In this document: one piece after another, positions 50,999 to 59,394 of the stretch
Position numbering within the stretch: position 1 is the first letter of the stretch
Layout of the letters: the number at the start of each line of letters is the position of its first letter
NCBI RefSeq assembly: GCF_019104725.1
Contig: NZ_JAHRXF010000002.1
Coordinates: 264,638-328,637 of the forward strand
DNA from: Streptomyces corallincola
GTDB taxonomy: Bacteria > Actinomycetota > Actinomycetes > Streptomycetales > Streptomycetaceae
Length of the DNA: 64,000 bases
Direction of reading: 5' to 3'
The notes under the pieces: model-generated
Database searches by the model: none
What the model was told of the DNA's origin: nothing
Seen by the model: only the letters and a program-made list of their open reading frames with translations
Made by a program: the position numbers and the translations under genes

Positions 50999-52783
50999 AT
51001 GCGACTCGTCGTGAACCAGCCGGTCGAGCGGGAGGGGGAGCCGTATGCCCGCCGCTGGTGGGCGCTGCTCGTGCTCTGCCTCAGCCTGCTGATCATCGTG
51101 ATGGCGAATACGGCGCTGACCGTCGCGGCGCCCGACATGACCCGTGACCTGGGTCTGACCAGCGCCGATCTGCAATGGGTGATCGACGGCTACACCGTGC
51201 CGTACGCCGCGCTGATGCTGCTGCTCGGGGCGATCGGGGACAAGTACAGCCGCCGCGGGGCGCTGGTGCTCGGGCTGCTGGTGTTCGCGGGCGGCGCGGT
51301 CGGGGGCTCGCTGGCCGACAGCGCGGCCGGGGTCGTCGCGGCCCGCGCGGTGATGGGACTCGGCGCCGCGCTGATCATGCCCGCCACGCTCTCCCTGCTC
51401 GCGGCGACCTTCCCGCGTGCCGAACGCACCCGCGCGATCACCCTGTGGACGGCCACCGCCGGACTCGCCATCGCCGCCGGACCCGTCGTCGCGGGCGCGC
51501 TGCTGCGCGGCCACGGCTGGGCGTCCACCTTCCTGATCAACGTGCCGGTCGCCGCCGTGGCGCTCATCGGCGCGCTCGTGCTCGTACCGCCGTCGAAGGC
51601 CGGGCACCACGACCGGATCGACTACGTCGGCGGGCTGCTCTCCGTCGTCTGGACCGGCTCGCTCGTGTACATGATCATCGAGGGTCCGCACTTCGGCTGG
51701 GGCGCCAGGGCGGTCGGTGCCGCCGTGGCCGCCGGGCTCGGCCTGATCGCCTTCGTCGCCTGGGAGCTGCGCCACCCGCGCCCGATCCTGGACGTACGCC
51801 GCTTCACCGACCGCCGGTTCGCGGGGTCCAACCTCGCCGTCGCCCTGTTCTTCCTCGCCGTGTTCGGCGCCTTCTACTTCCTCACCCAGCACCTCCAGTT
51901 CGTCCTGGGCTACGACGCGCTGGCGACCGGCGTACGCATGCTGCCGCTCGCCGGGGCCGTGTTCGCGGGCTCCGCGCTCACCGGCTGGCTCACCCCGCGC
52001 GTCGGCATGAGGGTCACCGTCACGGCGGGCATGGCCGGGGGCACGGTCGCGCTCGCGCTGCTCACCCGGATCGACGCGGCCTCCACCTACGGGGACTTCG
52101 TCGCGCCCCTGATCATCCTGGGGCTGGCCATCGGGCTCGCGCTCTCGCCCTGCACCGACGCCATCATGGGGGCCTTCCCCGAGTCCGAACTCGGGGTCGG
52201 CGGCGCCGTCAACGACACCTCGCTGGAACTCGGCGGCTCCCTCGGCATCGCCATCCTCGGCTCCCTCCTCGCCACCTCCTACGGCGACCGGCTCACCGGC
52301 GCCACCAGGGGCAGCGGACTCCCGGCGAGCGCCCTGGACACCGCGCGGGACTCGGTCGGCGCCGGGTACGCCGTCGCACAGGGCATCGGGGACAAGGCCC
52401 GACAGCTCGCCGCCCAGGCAGCCCGCGCCACCGACCCGCAGCAGGCGGCCGGACTCAAGCAGCAGGCCGCCCAGCTCGCCTCCGGCGCCCGCCGCATGGC
52501 CGACGCCGTCACCTCCTCCTTCGCCGGTTCCGTCGCCCACACCAGCCTCATCGGCGCGGTGATCCTCGGCACCGGCACCGTCCTGGTCGCCGCCCTGCTG
52601 CCCCGCAGGGGCGGCCCCGCCCAGCAACCGACCGGAGCCGAACGAGCCGCCGGGTCGCAGCGCGCCGGGACGACCGTCCCCTCCGAGCGCGCGGACCTTC
52701 CCGCAGGGGACGACCCGGAGCCGCTCCCCGAGACCACGGTGGCCACCGACCCCCAGACCGCCGGGGGTCGTGGGGGCCGCTGA
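50999..52783 (+). CDS. MFS drug efflux pump, 14-helix EmrB/QacA type
   Basis: The 594-residue product shows 14 membrane segments. DHA2 features are DLQWVIDGYTVPYAALMLLLGAIGDKYSRRG (motif A), GLGAALIMPATLSLLAATFP, GPVVAGALLRGHGWASTFLINVP (motif C region) and SPCTDAIMGAFPESELGVGGAVNDTSLELGGSLGIAILGS. A loop of about 85 residues before the last helix is rich in Ala/Gln (KARQLAAQAARATDPQQAAG). The cytosolic tail is acidic. The ATG follows AGGAAGG. Regulated by the divergent TetR through three operators. The substrate is unknown. Confidence 0.92.
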   Translation: MRLVVNQPVEREGEPYARRWWALLVLCLSLLIIVMANTALTVAAPDMTRDLGLTSADLQWVIDGYTVPYAALMLLLGAIGDKYSRRGALVLGLLVFAGGAVGGSLADSAAGVVAARAVMGLGAALIMPATLSLLAATFPRAERTRAITLWTATAGLAIAAGPVVAGALLRGHGWASTFLINVPVAAVALIGALVLVPPSKAGHHDRIDYVGGLLSVVWTGSLVYMIIEGPHFGWGARAVGAAVAAGLGLIAFVAWELRHPRPILDVRRFTDRRFAGSNLAVALFFLAVFGAFYFLTQHLQFVLGYDALATGVRMLPLAGAVFAGSALTGWLTPRVGMRVTVTAGMAGGTVALALLTRIDAASTYGDFVAPLIILGLAIGLALSPCTDAIMGAFPESELGVGGAVNDTSLELGGSLGIAILGSLLATSYGDRLTGATRGSGLPASALDTARDSVGAGYAVAQGIGDKARQLAAQAARATDPQQAAGLKQQAAQLASGARRMADAVTSSFAGSVAHTSLIGAVILGTGTVLVAALLPRRGGPAQQPTGAERAAGSQRAGTTVPSERADLPAGDDPEPLPETTVATDPQTAGGRGGR

Positions 52784-53078
52784 CCCCGAGACCCCCGAGA
52801 CCCCCACCGGGGCCCCTGGGACCCGCACCGGGACCGCGGCCCGAGCCGCCTCCTGACCGCGCCCAGACCCCACAGCCCCGGCTCCCTGTCCCAGCCCCGT
52901 CCCGGCCCCGACTTCCAGCCCCGCTTCCCAGCCCCTCGTCACCCACCCCACACCTCAGCACCCGCCATCACCCCGGATACTTGGACCCGACGGACGTCCG
53001 CCACGCCCCGCCACCGACGGCAGGCCGGGCGACGGACCGGAACGACAGGCCACACCACGGCGGAAGGCGGGTGCCGGA

Positions 53079-54104
53079 TTGCCGCCCCACCAGAGCCCCC
53101 ACACGCAGAGCCCCCACACGCACAGCCCCGACGCGCAGATCTCCGACGCGGAGCTGACCCGCCTGGCCCAGGCAGGCGACACGGCCGCGCTGGGCGTACT
53201 GCTGGCCCGGCACCAGGCGGGCATGCGGGCGGTGGCACTCGGCGTCCTGGGATTCGGGCCCGACGCCGAGGACGCCGTGCAGGACGCCGCGCTGACCGCG
53301 CTGCGGAGCATCGGCGGCCTCCGTGACCCCCGTGCGGCGGGCCCCTGGCTGCGGATGATCGTGCGCAACGCCTGCCGGATGCGGCTGCGGGCGTCCGCCA
53401 CCACCGTGCCGCTGGCCCGCCCCCTTCTGGAGGCGGACGGCGTACCGCTGCTCCGGGGTACGCCCACGCCGGAAGAGGTGCTGGACCGGCACGCCCTGCG
53501 GGACTGGATCTGGCACGCGGTGTCCGAGCTTCCCGAACCGCTCCAGCTCACCCTCATGCTGCGGCACTTCACCGGCGTCACGTCGTACGAGCACATCGCG
53601 TCGGTCACCGGGGTGCCGGTGGGGACGGTCCGCAGTCGGCTCAGCCAGGCGCGGGCGCGGGTGGCGAGCGCCCTGCTGGCGACAGGCGACGCCGCGCACG
53701 CCGACGCCTCCGCGCTGACCGAGGCCCGGCACCGCGAGGGCGTCGAGACTCTGGCGGCGGCGGAAAGGGGCATGTTCGCCGAGGTGGTCGCGGACCGCTG
53801 GGACGACGGCGTGGAACTGCTTGGCGGCCGGGGCGAGCGCGGCGGACGCGATCTGCTGCTGCGCGCGATGGACCGCGACCTGACGGCCGGTGTCCGGCAG
53901 CGGGTGCTCCGTACGGTGGCCGGTTCCTCGCTCACCATCTGGGAGAACGAGCTGATCAGCCCGCCGGACGATCCCGACCACTGCCCGCCCGCCGTCGTCT
54001 GGGTGCTGTCCGAGCGGGACGGCCGTATCCAGCGGCTGCGGCTGTTCCACCCCACCCCGTACCCGCGCCACCCGGTGGACGAGCGTCCGCCTTCGGCGCT
54101 GTGA
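53079..54104 (+). CDS. ECF sigma factor with NTF2/SnoaL-like C-terminal domain
   Basis: The product has 341 residues from a TTG after GGAAGG. Region 2 covers about residues 22-90 (DTAALGVLLARHQAGMRAVA, DAEDAVQDAALTALRSI, AAGPWLRMIVRNACRMRLR). Region 4 covers about 130-185 (LPEPLQLTLMLRHFTGVTSY, ASVTGVPVGTVRSRLSQARARV). The extra 150 residues end DDPDHCPPAVVWVLSERDGRIQRLRLFH, consistent with an NTF2/SnoaL fold as in ECF groups that lack a separate anti-sigma factor. The tail may regulate in cis. No anti-sigma gene is adjacent, and the hydrolase 112 bp downstream may be a target. Confidence 0.87.
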   Translation: MPPHQSPHTQSPHTHSPDAQISDAELTRLAQAGDTAALGVLLARHQAGMRAVALGVLGFGPDAEDAVQDAALTALRSIGGLRDPRAAGPWLRMIVRNACRMRLRASATTVPLARPLLEADGVPLLRGTPTPEEVLDRHALRDWIWHAVSELPEPLQLTLMLRHFTGVTSYEHIASVTGVPVGTVRSRLSQARARVASALLATGDAAHADASALTEARHREGVETLAAAERGMFAEVVADRWDDGVELLGGRGERGGRDLLLRAMDRDLTAGVRQRVLRTVAGSSLTIWENELISPPDDPDHCPPAVVWVLSERDGRIQRLRLFHPTPYPRHPVDERPPSAL

Positions 54105-54216
54105 CCGGTGTCACGTCCTCCCGCGCGAACTTCCGCTCCGCCCCCGCATCTTGTCCGTGTTCCCAGCGCCCGGCGCACCCGGCGCTCCCGGCGCACCCAC
54201 AGAAAGCAGCGGCACC

Positions 54217-55143
54217 ATGAGCACGGACCACACCCCGGCCCACGGGGCGGACACCACCTCCGGCCCCCTCGCCCCCGGCACGCATGACATCGAGATCGAC
54301 GGCGGCCCCCTGCGCTATCACGTCGCGGGTTCCGGGCCGGTGTGCCTGGTGCACCCCGGCGGCCCCGGCTTCACCTGGGACTACCTGCGGATGCCGGCGG
54401 TCGAGGAGCACCTCACCCTCGTCTACGTCGAGCCGCTCGGCACCGGCGCCTCCGGACGGTCGGCCGCCCACCCGCACGGCTACACGCGTGACGTGTACGT
54501 CCGTGCCCTGGACGCGCTGACCGGGCATCTCGGCGCCGGGCGCGTCCACCTTCTCGGCCACTCCCACGGGGCCTTCGTCGCCCAGTACCACGCGCTGAAG
54601 CACGCCGACCGGCTGGCCGGGGTCGTTCTCTACGAGAGCGCGCCCGCTGTGGGCCCCGAACACTTCGCGGAGGCCGCCCGCAACCTGGAGGAGTTCGCCC
54701 GCGCGCACGCCGGTCACCCCGGACTCGCGGACGTGCTCGCCGCCTGGCGCTCCGTGCCGGAGATCGCCGACGACGAGGCGTTCACCACGGCCGCCCGCCG
54801 TCTCTTCCCCGCCTACCTCGCCGACTACTGGGGCCGCGAGCGCGAGTTCGCCCCCGTCCGGGACGCGGTGAGCGGCACGTACATCTCCGGGCTGGACGCG
54901 GATCTGGCCCCCGCTCCGATCGACGACCGGGACGCCCTCGCCTCGCTCGACCTGCCCACGCTGGTGATCGTGGGCCGCCACGACTTCATCTGCGGTCCCC
55001 GCTGGGCGCGTGAGATCCACGAGCGTGTTCCCGGCTCCCGCCTCGTCGTCCTGGAGGACAGCGGCCACTTCGGCCACCTGGAACAGCCCGCCGAGTTCGC
55101 GGAGGCGGTCGTCGGCTTCGTCACGGCCACGACGCGCCCCTGA
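54217..55143 (+). CDS. Alpha/beta hydrolase
   Basis: The 308-residue product starts at ATG 54217. It contains the oxyanion loop HPGGPGFTWDYLRM and nucleophile Ser116 in LLGHSHGAFVAQY. An acidic residue follows in IVGRHDFICGP and the catalytic His in EDSGHFGHLEQP. A lid region (AARNLEEFARAH to VSGTYISGLDADLAP) separates the halves. HPGGPG and the cap resemble proline iminopeptidase-type hydrolases, but the substrate cannot be read. It follows an ECF sigma gene on the same strand. Confidence 0.88.
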   Translation: MSTDHTPAHGADTTSGPLAPGTHDIEIDGGPLRYHVAGSGPVCLVHPGGPGFTWDYLRMPAVEEHLTLVYVEPLGTGASGRSAAHPHGYTRDVYVRALDALTGHLGAGRVHLLGHSHGAFVAQYHALKHADRLAGVVLYESAPAVGPEHFAEAARNLEEFARAHAGHPGLADVLAAWRSVPEIADDEAFTTAARRLFPAYLADYWGREREFAPVRDAVSGTYISGLDADLAPAPIDDRDALASLDLPTLVIVGRHDFICGPRWAREIHERVPGSRLVVLEDSGHFGHLEQPAEFAEAVVGFVTATTRP

Positions 55144-55326
55144 CAGAGGCCCGCAGGGGACCGACGGGCCTCCGGCAGTGGACGGCCCGCCGCCCCCCCC
55201 GGCGCCTCGGGGTCCCTCCCCGGAGGACCCCGGGCGCCCGTCTGCATTACCCTGCCCTGCCGGGCCACACTGGTCCGGCGGGGCAGGGCAGGGCACGGAC
55301 GCGGGGCGTACGGAGGCAGTGGGGGA

Positions 55327-56097
55327 ATGAAGATCGACTGGGACCGGCGCACGTGCGCCCGCAAGGGACACACCACCTACGCGCCCGACGACCCGCGCCT
55401 GCGCACGAAGCTGCACGCCCGCACCGCGCTCGGTGACGTGTGGCGCTGTCTGCGCTGCGGCGACTTCGTGCTGGGGGAGCCGCATGGCTCCGGCCCGTCT
55501 GCCGAGGCCCCGCTGGTCCCGCGCGGCAAGGTGCTGCGCGACCTGTTCATCCTGCGCTTCCTCGCCGTCGAGCGGGCGCTGCGCGGGGTGTTCATCGTGC
55601 TCGTCGCCGTCGCGGTGTGGAAGTTCAGCAACAGCCAGGACGCGGTGCGCCGCCTCTTCAACGAGTACCTGGACGTCCTGCGCCCGGTGTTCCGGCACTT
55701 CCACTACGACCTCGACCACTCACCCGTCGTCGGCTCCATCCAGAGGGCGTTCGGCTACCGGCACTCCACCCTCCTCCTCGTCGCCGGACTGCTCATCGCC
55801 TACGCGCTGATCGAGATCGTCGAGGCCTTCGGCCTCTGGTACGGCAAGCGCTGGGCGGAGTACCTGACCGTCGTCGCCACCGCCGCGTTCCTCCCGCTGG
55901 AGATCTGGGAACTCACCGAGCGCGTCAGCGGCCTGAAGATCGCCACCCTCGTCCTCAACATCCTCGCCGTCCTCTACATCGCCCTCGCCAAGCGGCTGTT
56001 CGGCCTGCGCGGCGGACGCCGGAAGTTCGACGAGGAACGCCGCGGCGCCTCCCTCCTCGAAGTGGAGACCTCCGCCGGAGCCGCGGCCTCCGCCTGA
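55327..56097 (+). CDS. DUF2127 membrane protein
   Basis: The 256-residue product begins with a short CxxC-bearing segment (TCARKGHTTY, VWRCLRCGDFVLGEP), then four membrane segments (LRGVFIVLVAVAVWKFS, LLLVAGLLIAYALIEIVEAF, LTVVATAAFLPLEIWELTE, LKIATLVLNILAVLYIALA). The motif GLWYGKRWAEYLTVVAT is typical of DUF2127. The two paired cysteines suggest metal or redox sensitivity, otherwise unknown. It precedes a MerR-thioredoxin pair, which also has a redox flavour; the link is inference. Confidence 0.85.
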   Translation: MKIDWDRRTCARKGHTTYAPDDPRLRTKLHARTALGDVWRCLRCGDFVLGEPHGSGPSAEAPLVPRGKVLRDLFILRFLAVERALRGVFIVLVAVAVWKFSNSQDAVRRLFNEYLDVLRPVFRHFHYDLDHSPVVGSIQRAFGYRHSTLLLVAGLLIAYALIEIVEAFGLWYGKRWAEYLTVVATAAFLPLEIWELTERVSGLKIATLVLNILAVLYIALAKRLFGLRGGRRKFDEERRGASLLEVETSAGAAASA

Positions 56098-56114
56098 ATC
56101 CGCCCCGCCGCCCC

Positions 56115-56145
56115 TTGCCCTGACGCCCGCGTCAAGGCATACCGT
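56115..56145 (+). promoter_or_regulatory. MerR-type promoter with 19-bp spacer
   Basis: TTGCCC (56115-56120), a 19-bp spacer and TACCGT (56140-56145) flank the palindrome TGACGC-CC-GCGTCA (56121-56134). A long spacer with an internal dyad is the hallmark of MerR-activated promoters. Transcription would start within a base or so of the MerR ATG at 56153, so the mRNA is probably leaderless. Confidence 0.8.
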
Positions 56146-56152
56146 CACCGGC

Positions 56153-56578
56153 ATGCGCATCGGAGAACTGGCCGCGCGGGCCGGGACGACCACCCGTGCC
56201 CTGCGGTACTACGAGGCACGGGGGCTGCTCCCCGCCCGGCGCGACGGCAATGGCCACCGCACCTACGACGAGGACGACGTACGCCTGCTGCGACAGATCC
56301 GGACGCTGCGCGAGGCCGGGTTCGAGCTGGAGGAGACCCGGCCCTTCGTGGAGTGCCTGCGCGCGGGGCACCCCCAGGGCGACTCCTGCCCGGCCTCGCT
56401 CGCCGTCTACCGGCACAAGCTCGCCGAACTCGACGCGCTCATCGAGCGGTTGACCGGTGCCCGCGCGACCGTGGCGGCCCAGCTGAAGCACGCCGAGCGG
56501 GCGCGGGACGCGCTGGCCGCCGACGCGCTGGTTCCGGGCGGCCCGGAACCCGTCTGTGAACTGGGAGGACGGACATGA
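56153..56578 (+). CDS. MerR-family regulator (autoregulated)
   Basis: The 141-residue product starts with the standard MerR HTH MRIGELAARAGTTTRALRYY, followed by EARGLLPARRDGNGHRTYDE. A long dimerisation helix ends in a C-terminal segment with two cysteines: Cys at about 88 (FVECLRAGHPQG) and 99 (SCPASLAVY), and a third at about 134 (EPVCELGG). Cysteines in this arrangement could bind a metal or sense a thiol oxidant. Its stop overlaps the thioredoxin ATG (ATGA). The promoter in front is its probable target. Confidence 0.9.
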   Translation: MRIGELAARAGTTTRALRYYEARGLLPARRDGNGHRTYDEDDVRLLRQIRTLREAGFELEETRPFVECLRAGHPQGDSCPASLAVYRHKLAELDALIERLTGARATVAAQLKHAERARDALAADALVPGGPEPVCELGGRT

Positions 56579-56958
56579 CCACCGGCACGACCATGACGAC
56601 CACGCACACCACCAGTACGTCGGAAGTACCCGGAGCACCCGAGGTGATCCAGGTGACCGACGACGACTTCGCCCCCGAAGTCCTCGCCTCTCCCCTCCCC
56701 GTCCTGGTGGAATTCACCGCCGAATGGTGCGGCCCCTGCCGCCTGATGATCCCGGTACTGCGCGATCTCGCCGCCGAGGAACACGCCCGGCTGAAGGTCG
56801 TACGCCTCGACGTGGACACCAGCCCGCGCACCGCGCTCGCCCACAAGGTGCTCTCCGCGCCGACGTTCCTGCTGTTCCGGGACGGTGAGCCGGTCTGGTC
56901 GGCGGTGGGGGCGCGCTCGAAGCGGCGGCTGGCGCAGGAGCTGGCCCCGCTGCTCTGA
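56575..56958 (+). CDS. trxA: Thioredoxin
   Basis: The product has 127 residues with a Thr-rich N-terminal extension (MTTGTTMTTTHTTSTSEVPG) and a normal thioredoxin fold: VLVEFTAEWCGPCRLMIPVL (active site WCGPC), VVRLDVDTSPRTALAHKVLS, cis-Pro in SAPTFLLF and GAxSKxxLxxEL end. It is coupled to merR, so it is induced together with its own regulator, probably under thiol or metal stress. Another in-frame ATG 18 bp on would remove only 6 residues. A strong terminator follows. Confidence 0.93.
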   Translation: MTTGTTMTTTHTTSTSEVPGAPEVIQVTDDDFAPEVLASPLPVLVEFTAEWCGPCRLMIPVLRDLAAEEHARLKVVRLDVDTSPRTALAHKVLSAPTFLLFRDGEPVWSAVGARSKRRLAQELAPLL

Positions 56959-57002
56959 ACGCGGACCCCGCGGACACGGCCCGCACCGCCCCGTACAACG
57001 AA

Positions 57003-57036
57003 GAAATCCCCCGGACAATTGCGTCCGGGGGATTTC
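57003..57036 (+). terminator. Terminator after merR-trxA
   Basis: GAAATCCCCCGGAC (57003-57016) and GTCCGGGGGATTTC (57023-57036) form a 14-bp perfect stem with a 6-nt loop. Confidence 0.8.
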
Positions 57037-57123
57037 CGCGCGTATATTGGGGGATTCGTGATTTCCGTACGGGGACGTCACGAAGCAGCTCAATAACCAG
57101 AGTATATCGGGCCGGGAGTGGAA

Positions 57124-59394
57124 TTGTCAAACAGGGAATTTCCAGACGATGAATTGCGGCAGGAGCAGGAATTCATCGACGGACTGTACGCACGCGCCGA
57201 CGTGCTGCGCGGGGAGACCGAGACCTCGGTCGCGGACGCGCTCGCCCAGGGCGCCAACCCGATGCAGGCGCGGCTGGAGCGGGACATCCTGGTCGCGGAG
57301 CGGTCCGGGATGCTGGCCGCGCTGAACGCGGTGGACGGCTCGCTCTGCTTCGGGCGGCTCGACCTCGCGGACGGCACCGTGCACCACATCGGCCGGATCG
57401 GGCTGCGCGAGGACGACGCGGAGCGCACCCCGCTGCTGATCGACTGGCGCGCCGACGTGGCCCGCCCCTTCTACCTGGCCACCGGGCACACCCCGATGGG
57501 GCTGCGCCGCAGGCGGCACATCGCCACCGAGGACCGCACGGTCACCGCGCTGCACGACGAGATCCTCGACCTGCACGACGCCACCCGCACCGGGCACGAG
57601 GACCCCAGCGGGGACGCGGTGCTGCTCGCCGCCCTGGACGCGGCCCGCACCGGGCGGATGGGCGACATCGTGCGGACCATCCAGGCCGACCAGGACCGCA
57701 TCATCCGCGCCCCGCACCGGGGCGTCCTGGTCGTGGAGGGCGGACCCGGCACCGGCAAGACCGCCGTCGCCCTGCACCGCGCCGCCTACCTCCTCTACGA
57801 ACACCGGGAGGTGCTGGCCCGCCGCGCGGTGCTCGTCGTCGGCCCCAACCCCGCCTTCCTCGGCTACATCGGCGAGGTGCTGCCCGCGCTCGGCGAGACC
57901 GGCGTACTGCTCGCCACCGTCGGGGAGCTGTACCCCGGCGTGCGGGCCACCGCCACCGACACCCCCGAGGCGGCGGCCGTGAAGGGCGCCGCCGCGATGG
58001 CCGGGGTGCTCGCCGCTGCCGTACGCGACCGGCAGGCGCTGCCCGACCCGGTGATCGCCGTCCGGCACGACCGCGAGGTGCTGATGCTGGACGAGGGCCT
58101 CGTCGCCGTGGCCCGCGACCGCGTCCGCGCGCTGAACCTCCCGCACAACGCGGCCCGCGAGCACTTCGAGGGCCACATCCTCAACACGCTCACCGAGTTG
58201 TACGCCGAACGCGTCGGCACCGACCCCTACGACGGCACCAGCCTGCTGGACGCCTCCGACCTCACCCAGATCCGCGACGAACTCGCGGAGAACCCCGAAG
58301 TGTGGTCCGCCATCCACCAGTTGTGGCCGCGTATCACCCCGCGCCGACTCGTCGCGGACCTCCTCGCGGAACCCGAGGGGTACCTGTCGGCGGCCGACGC
58401 GGACGCGGTGCGCCGACCGGTGACCCGCGCCTGGACCGTCGCGGACGTGCCGCTGCTGGACGAGGCGGCCGAACTCCTCGGCGTGGACGACCGGCGGGCC
58501 CGCTCCCGTGCCGAACGCGAACGGGAGGAACAGGTCGCCTTCGCGCAGGGCGTGCTGGACGTGTCGTTCGCCTCGCGCACCTACGAGTTCGAGGACAAGG
58601 AGGAGGGCGACCCGGACGGCTCCGAGGTGCTGTCCGCGCACGACATCATCGACGCCGAACGGTTCGCGGAACGCCACGAGGAGGCCGACCACCGCAGCGC
58701 CGCCGAACGCGCCGCCGCCGACCGCACCTGGGCGTTCGGGCACATCATCGTGGACGAGGCGCAGGAACTCTCCCCGATGGCCTGGCGGTTGCTGATGCGG
58801 CGCAGTCCCACCCGCTCCATGACCCTGGTCGGGGACCCCGCGCAGACCGCCGAGGCGGCCGGGGTCGGCTCCTGGCGGGAGATCCTGGACCCCTACGTCG
58901 GGGACCGCTGGGAGCACACCCGGCTCGGCGTCAACTACCGCACCCCGTCCGAGATCATGGACCTCGCGGCGGCCGTGGTCCGCGCCGAGCACCCCGGCTT
59001 CGAGCCGCCCGGCTCGGTCCGCTCCACCGGCGTACGGCCCTGGGTGCGGGACGCGGGCGGCGACCTGCCCGGCGCGGTCGCGGCGGCGGTCGCGGAGCTG
59101 ACGCCGGACGAGGGGCGGCTCGCCATCATCGCGCCGCGCGCCCTGCACCGGCGGCTCGCCGCCCGGCTCGACGGCGTCACGGCGGGCGCCGAACCCGATC
59201 TGACGCGGGCCGTCGTGCTGCTCGACCCGCGCCAGTCCAAGGGGCTGGAGTTCGACTCCGTCCTCGTCGTCGAACCCGGCGCGTACGGCACCAGCGATCT
59301 CTACGTGGCCCTCACCCGCGCCACCCAGCACCTCGGCGTCCTGCACACCGGGGAGCTGCCCGAGGCGCTCAGGCGGGCCGCAGCCACAGCGTAG
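57124..59394 (+). CDS. helD: HelD-type RNA-polymerase-associated UvrD-like helicase
   Basis: The product is 756 residues from a TTG 5 nt after GGGAG; a GTG at 57118 touches that site. The N-terminal helical arm ([20 protein letters not shown]) is where HelD enters the RNA polymerase channel. Walker A is [20 protein letters not shown] at about 205, followed by [15 protein letters not shown]. Walker B is [20 protein letters not shown] at about 540, with late helicase motifs TLVGDPAQT and [20 protein letters not shown]. HelD proteins recycle stalled RNA polymerase, and some confer rifamycin tolerance. No rifamycin-associated element is visible upstream. It overlaps glgB tail to tail. Confidence 0.93.
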   Translation: MSNREFPDDELRQEQEFIDGLYARADVLRGETETSVADALAQGANPMQARLERDILVAERSGMLAALNAVDGSLCFGRLDLADGTVHHIGRIGLREDDAERTPLLIDWRADVARPFYLATGHTPMGLRRRRHIATEDRTVTALHDEILDLHDATRTGHEDPSGDAVLLAALDAARTGRMGDIVRTIQADQDRIIRAPHRGVLVVEGGPGTGKTAVALHRAAYLLYEHREVLARRAVLVVGPNPAFLGYIGEVLPALGETGVLLATVGELYPGVRATATDTPEAAAVKGAAAMAGVLAAAVRDRQALPDPVIAVRHDREVLMLDEGLVAVARDRVRALNLPHNAAREHFEGHILNTLTELYAERVGTDPYDGTSLLDASDLTQIRDELAENPEVWSAIHQLWPRITPRRLVADLLAEPEGYLSAADADAVRRPVTRAWTVADVPLLDEAAELLGVDDRRARSRAEREREEQVAFAQGVLDVSFASRTYEFEDKEEGDPDGSEVLSAHDIIDAERFAERHEEADHRSAAERAAADRTWAFGHIIVDEAQELSPMAWRLLMRRSPTRSMTLVGDPAQTAEAAGVGSWREILDPYVGDRWEHTRLGVNYRTPSEIMDLAAAVVRAEHPGFEPPGSVRSTGVRPWVRDAGGDLPGAVAAAVAELTPDEGRLAIIAPRALHRRLAARLDGVTAGAEPDLTRAVVLLDPRQSKGLEFDSVLVVEPGAYGTSDLYVALTRATQHLGVLHTGELPEALRRAAATA

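Noticed and set aside
50819..52951. Long N-terminal extension of the TetR gene
   Set aside because: It would cross the three operators and the whole MFS gene. The TetR HTH lies at the start of the short form.
33944..56100. Prophage or integrative element
   Set aside because: The block looks accessory, but there is no integrase, transposase, tRNA end or attachment-site repeat, and base composition is like its surroundings.
56959..57123. Rifamycin-associated element upstream of helD
   Set aside because: I looked for the inverted GGGGCTTGC...GCAAGCCCC element and found only the merR-trxA terminator hairpin.
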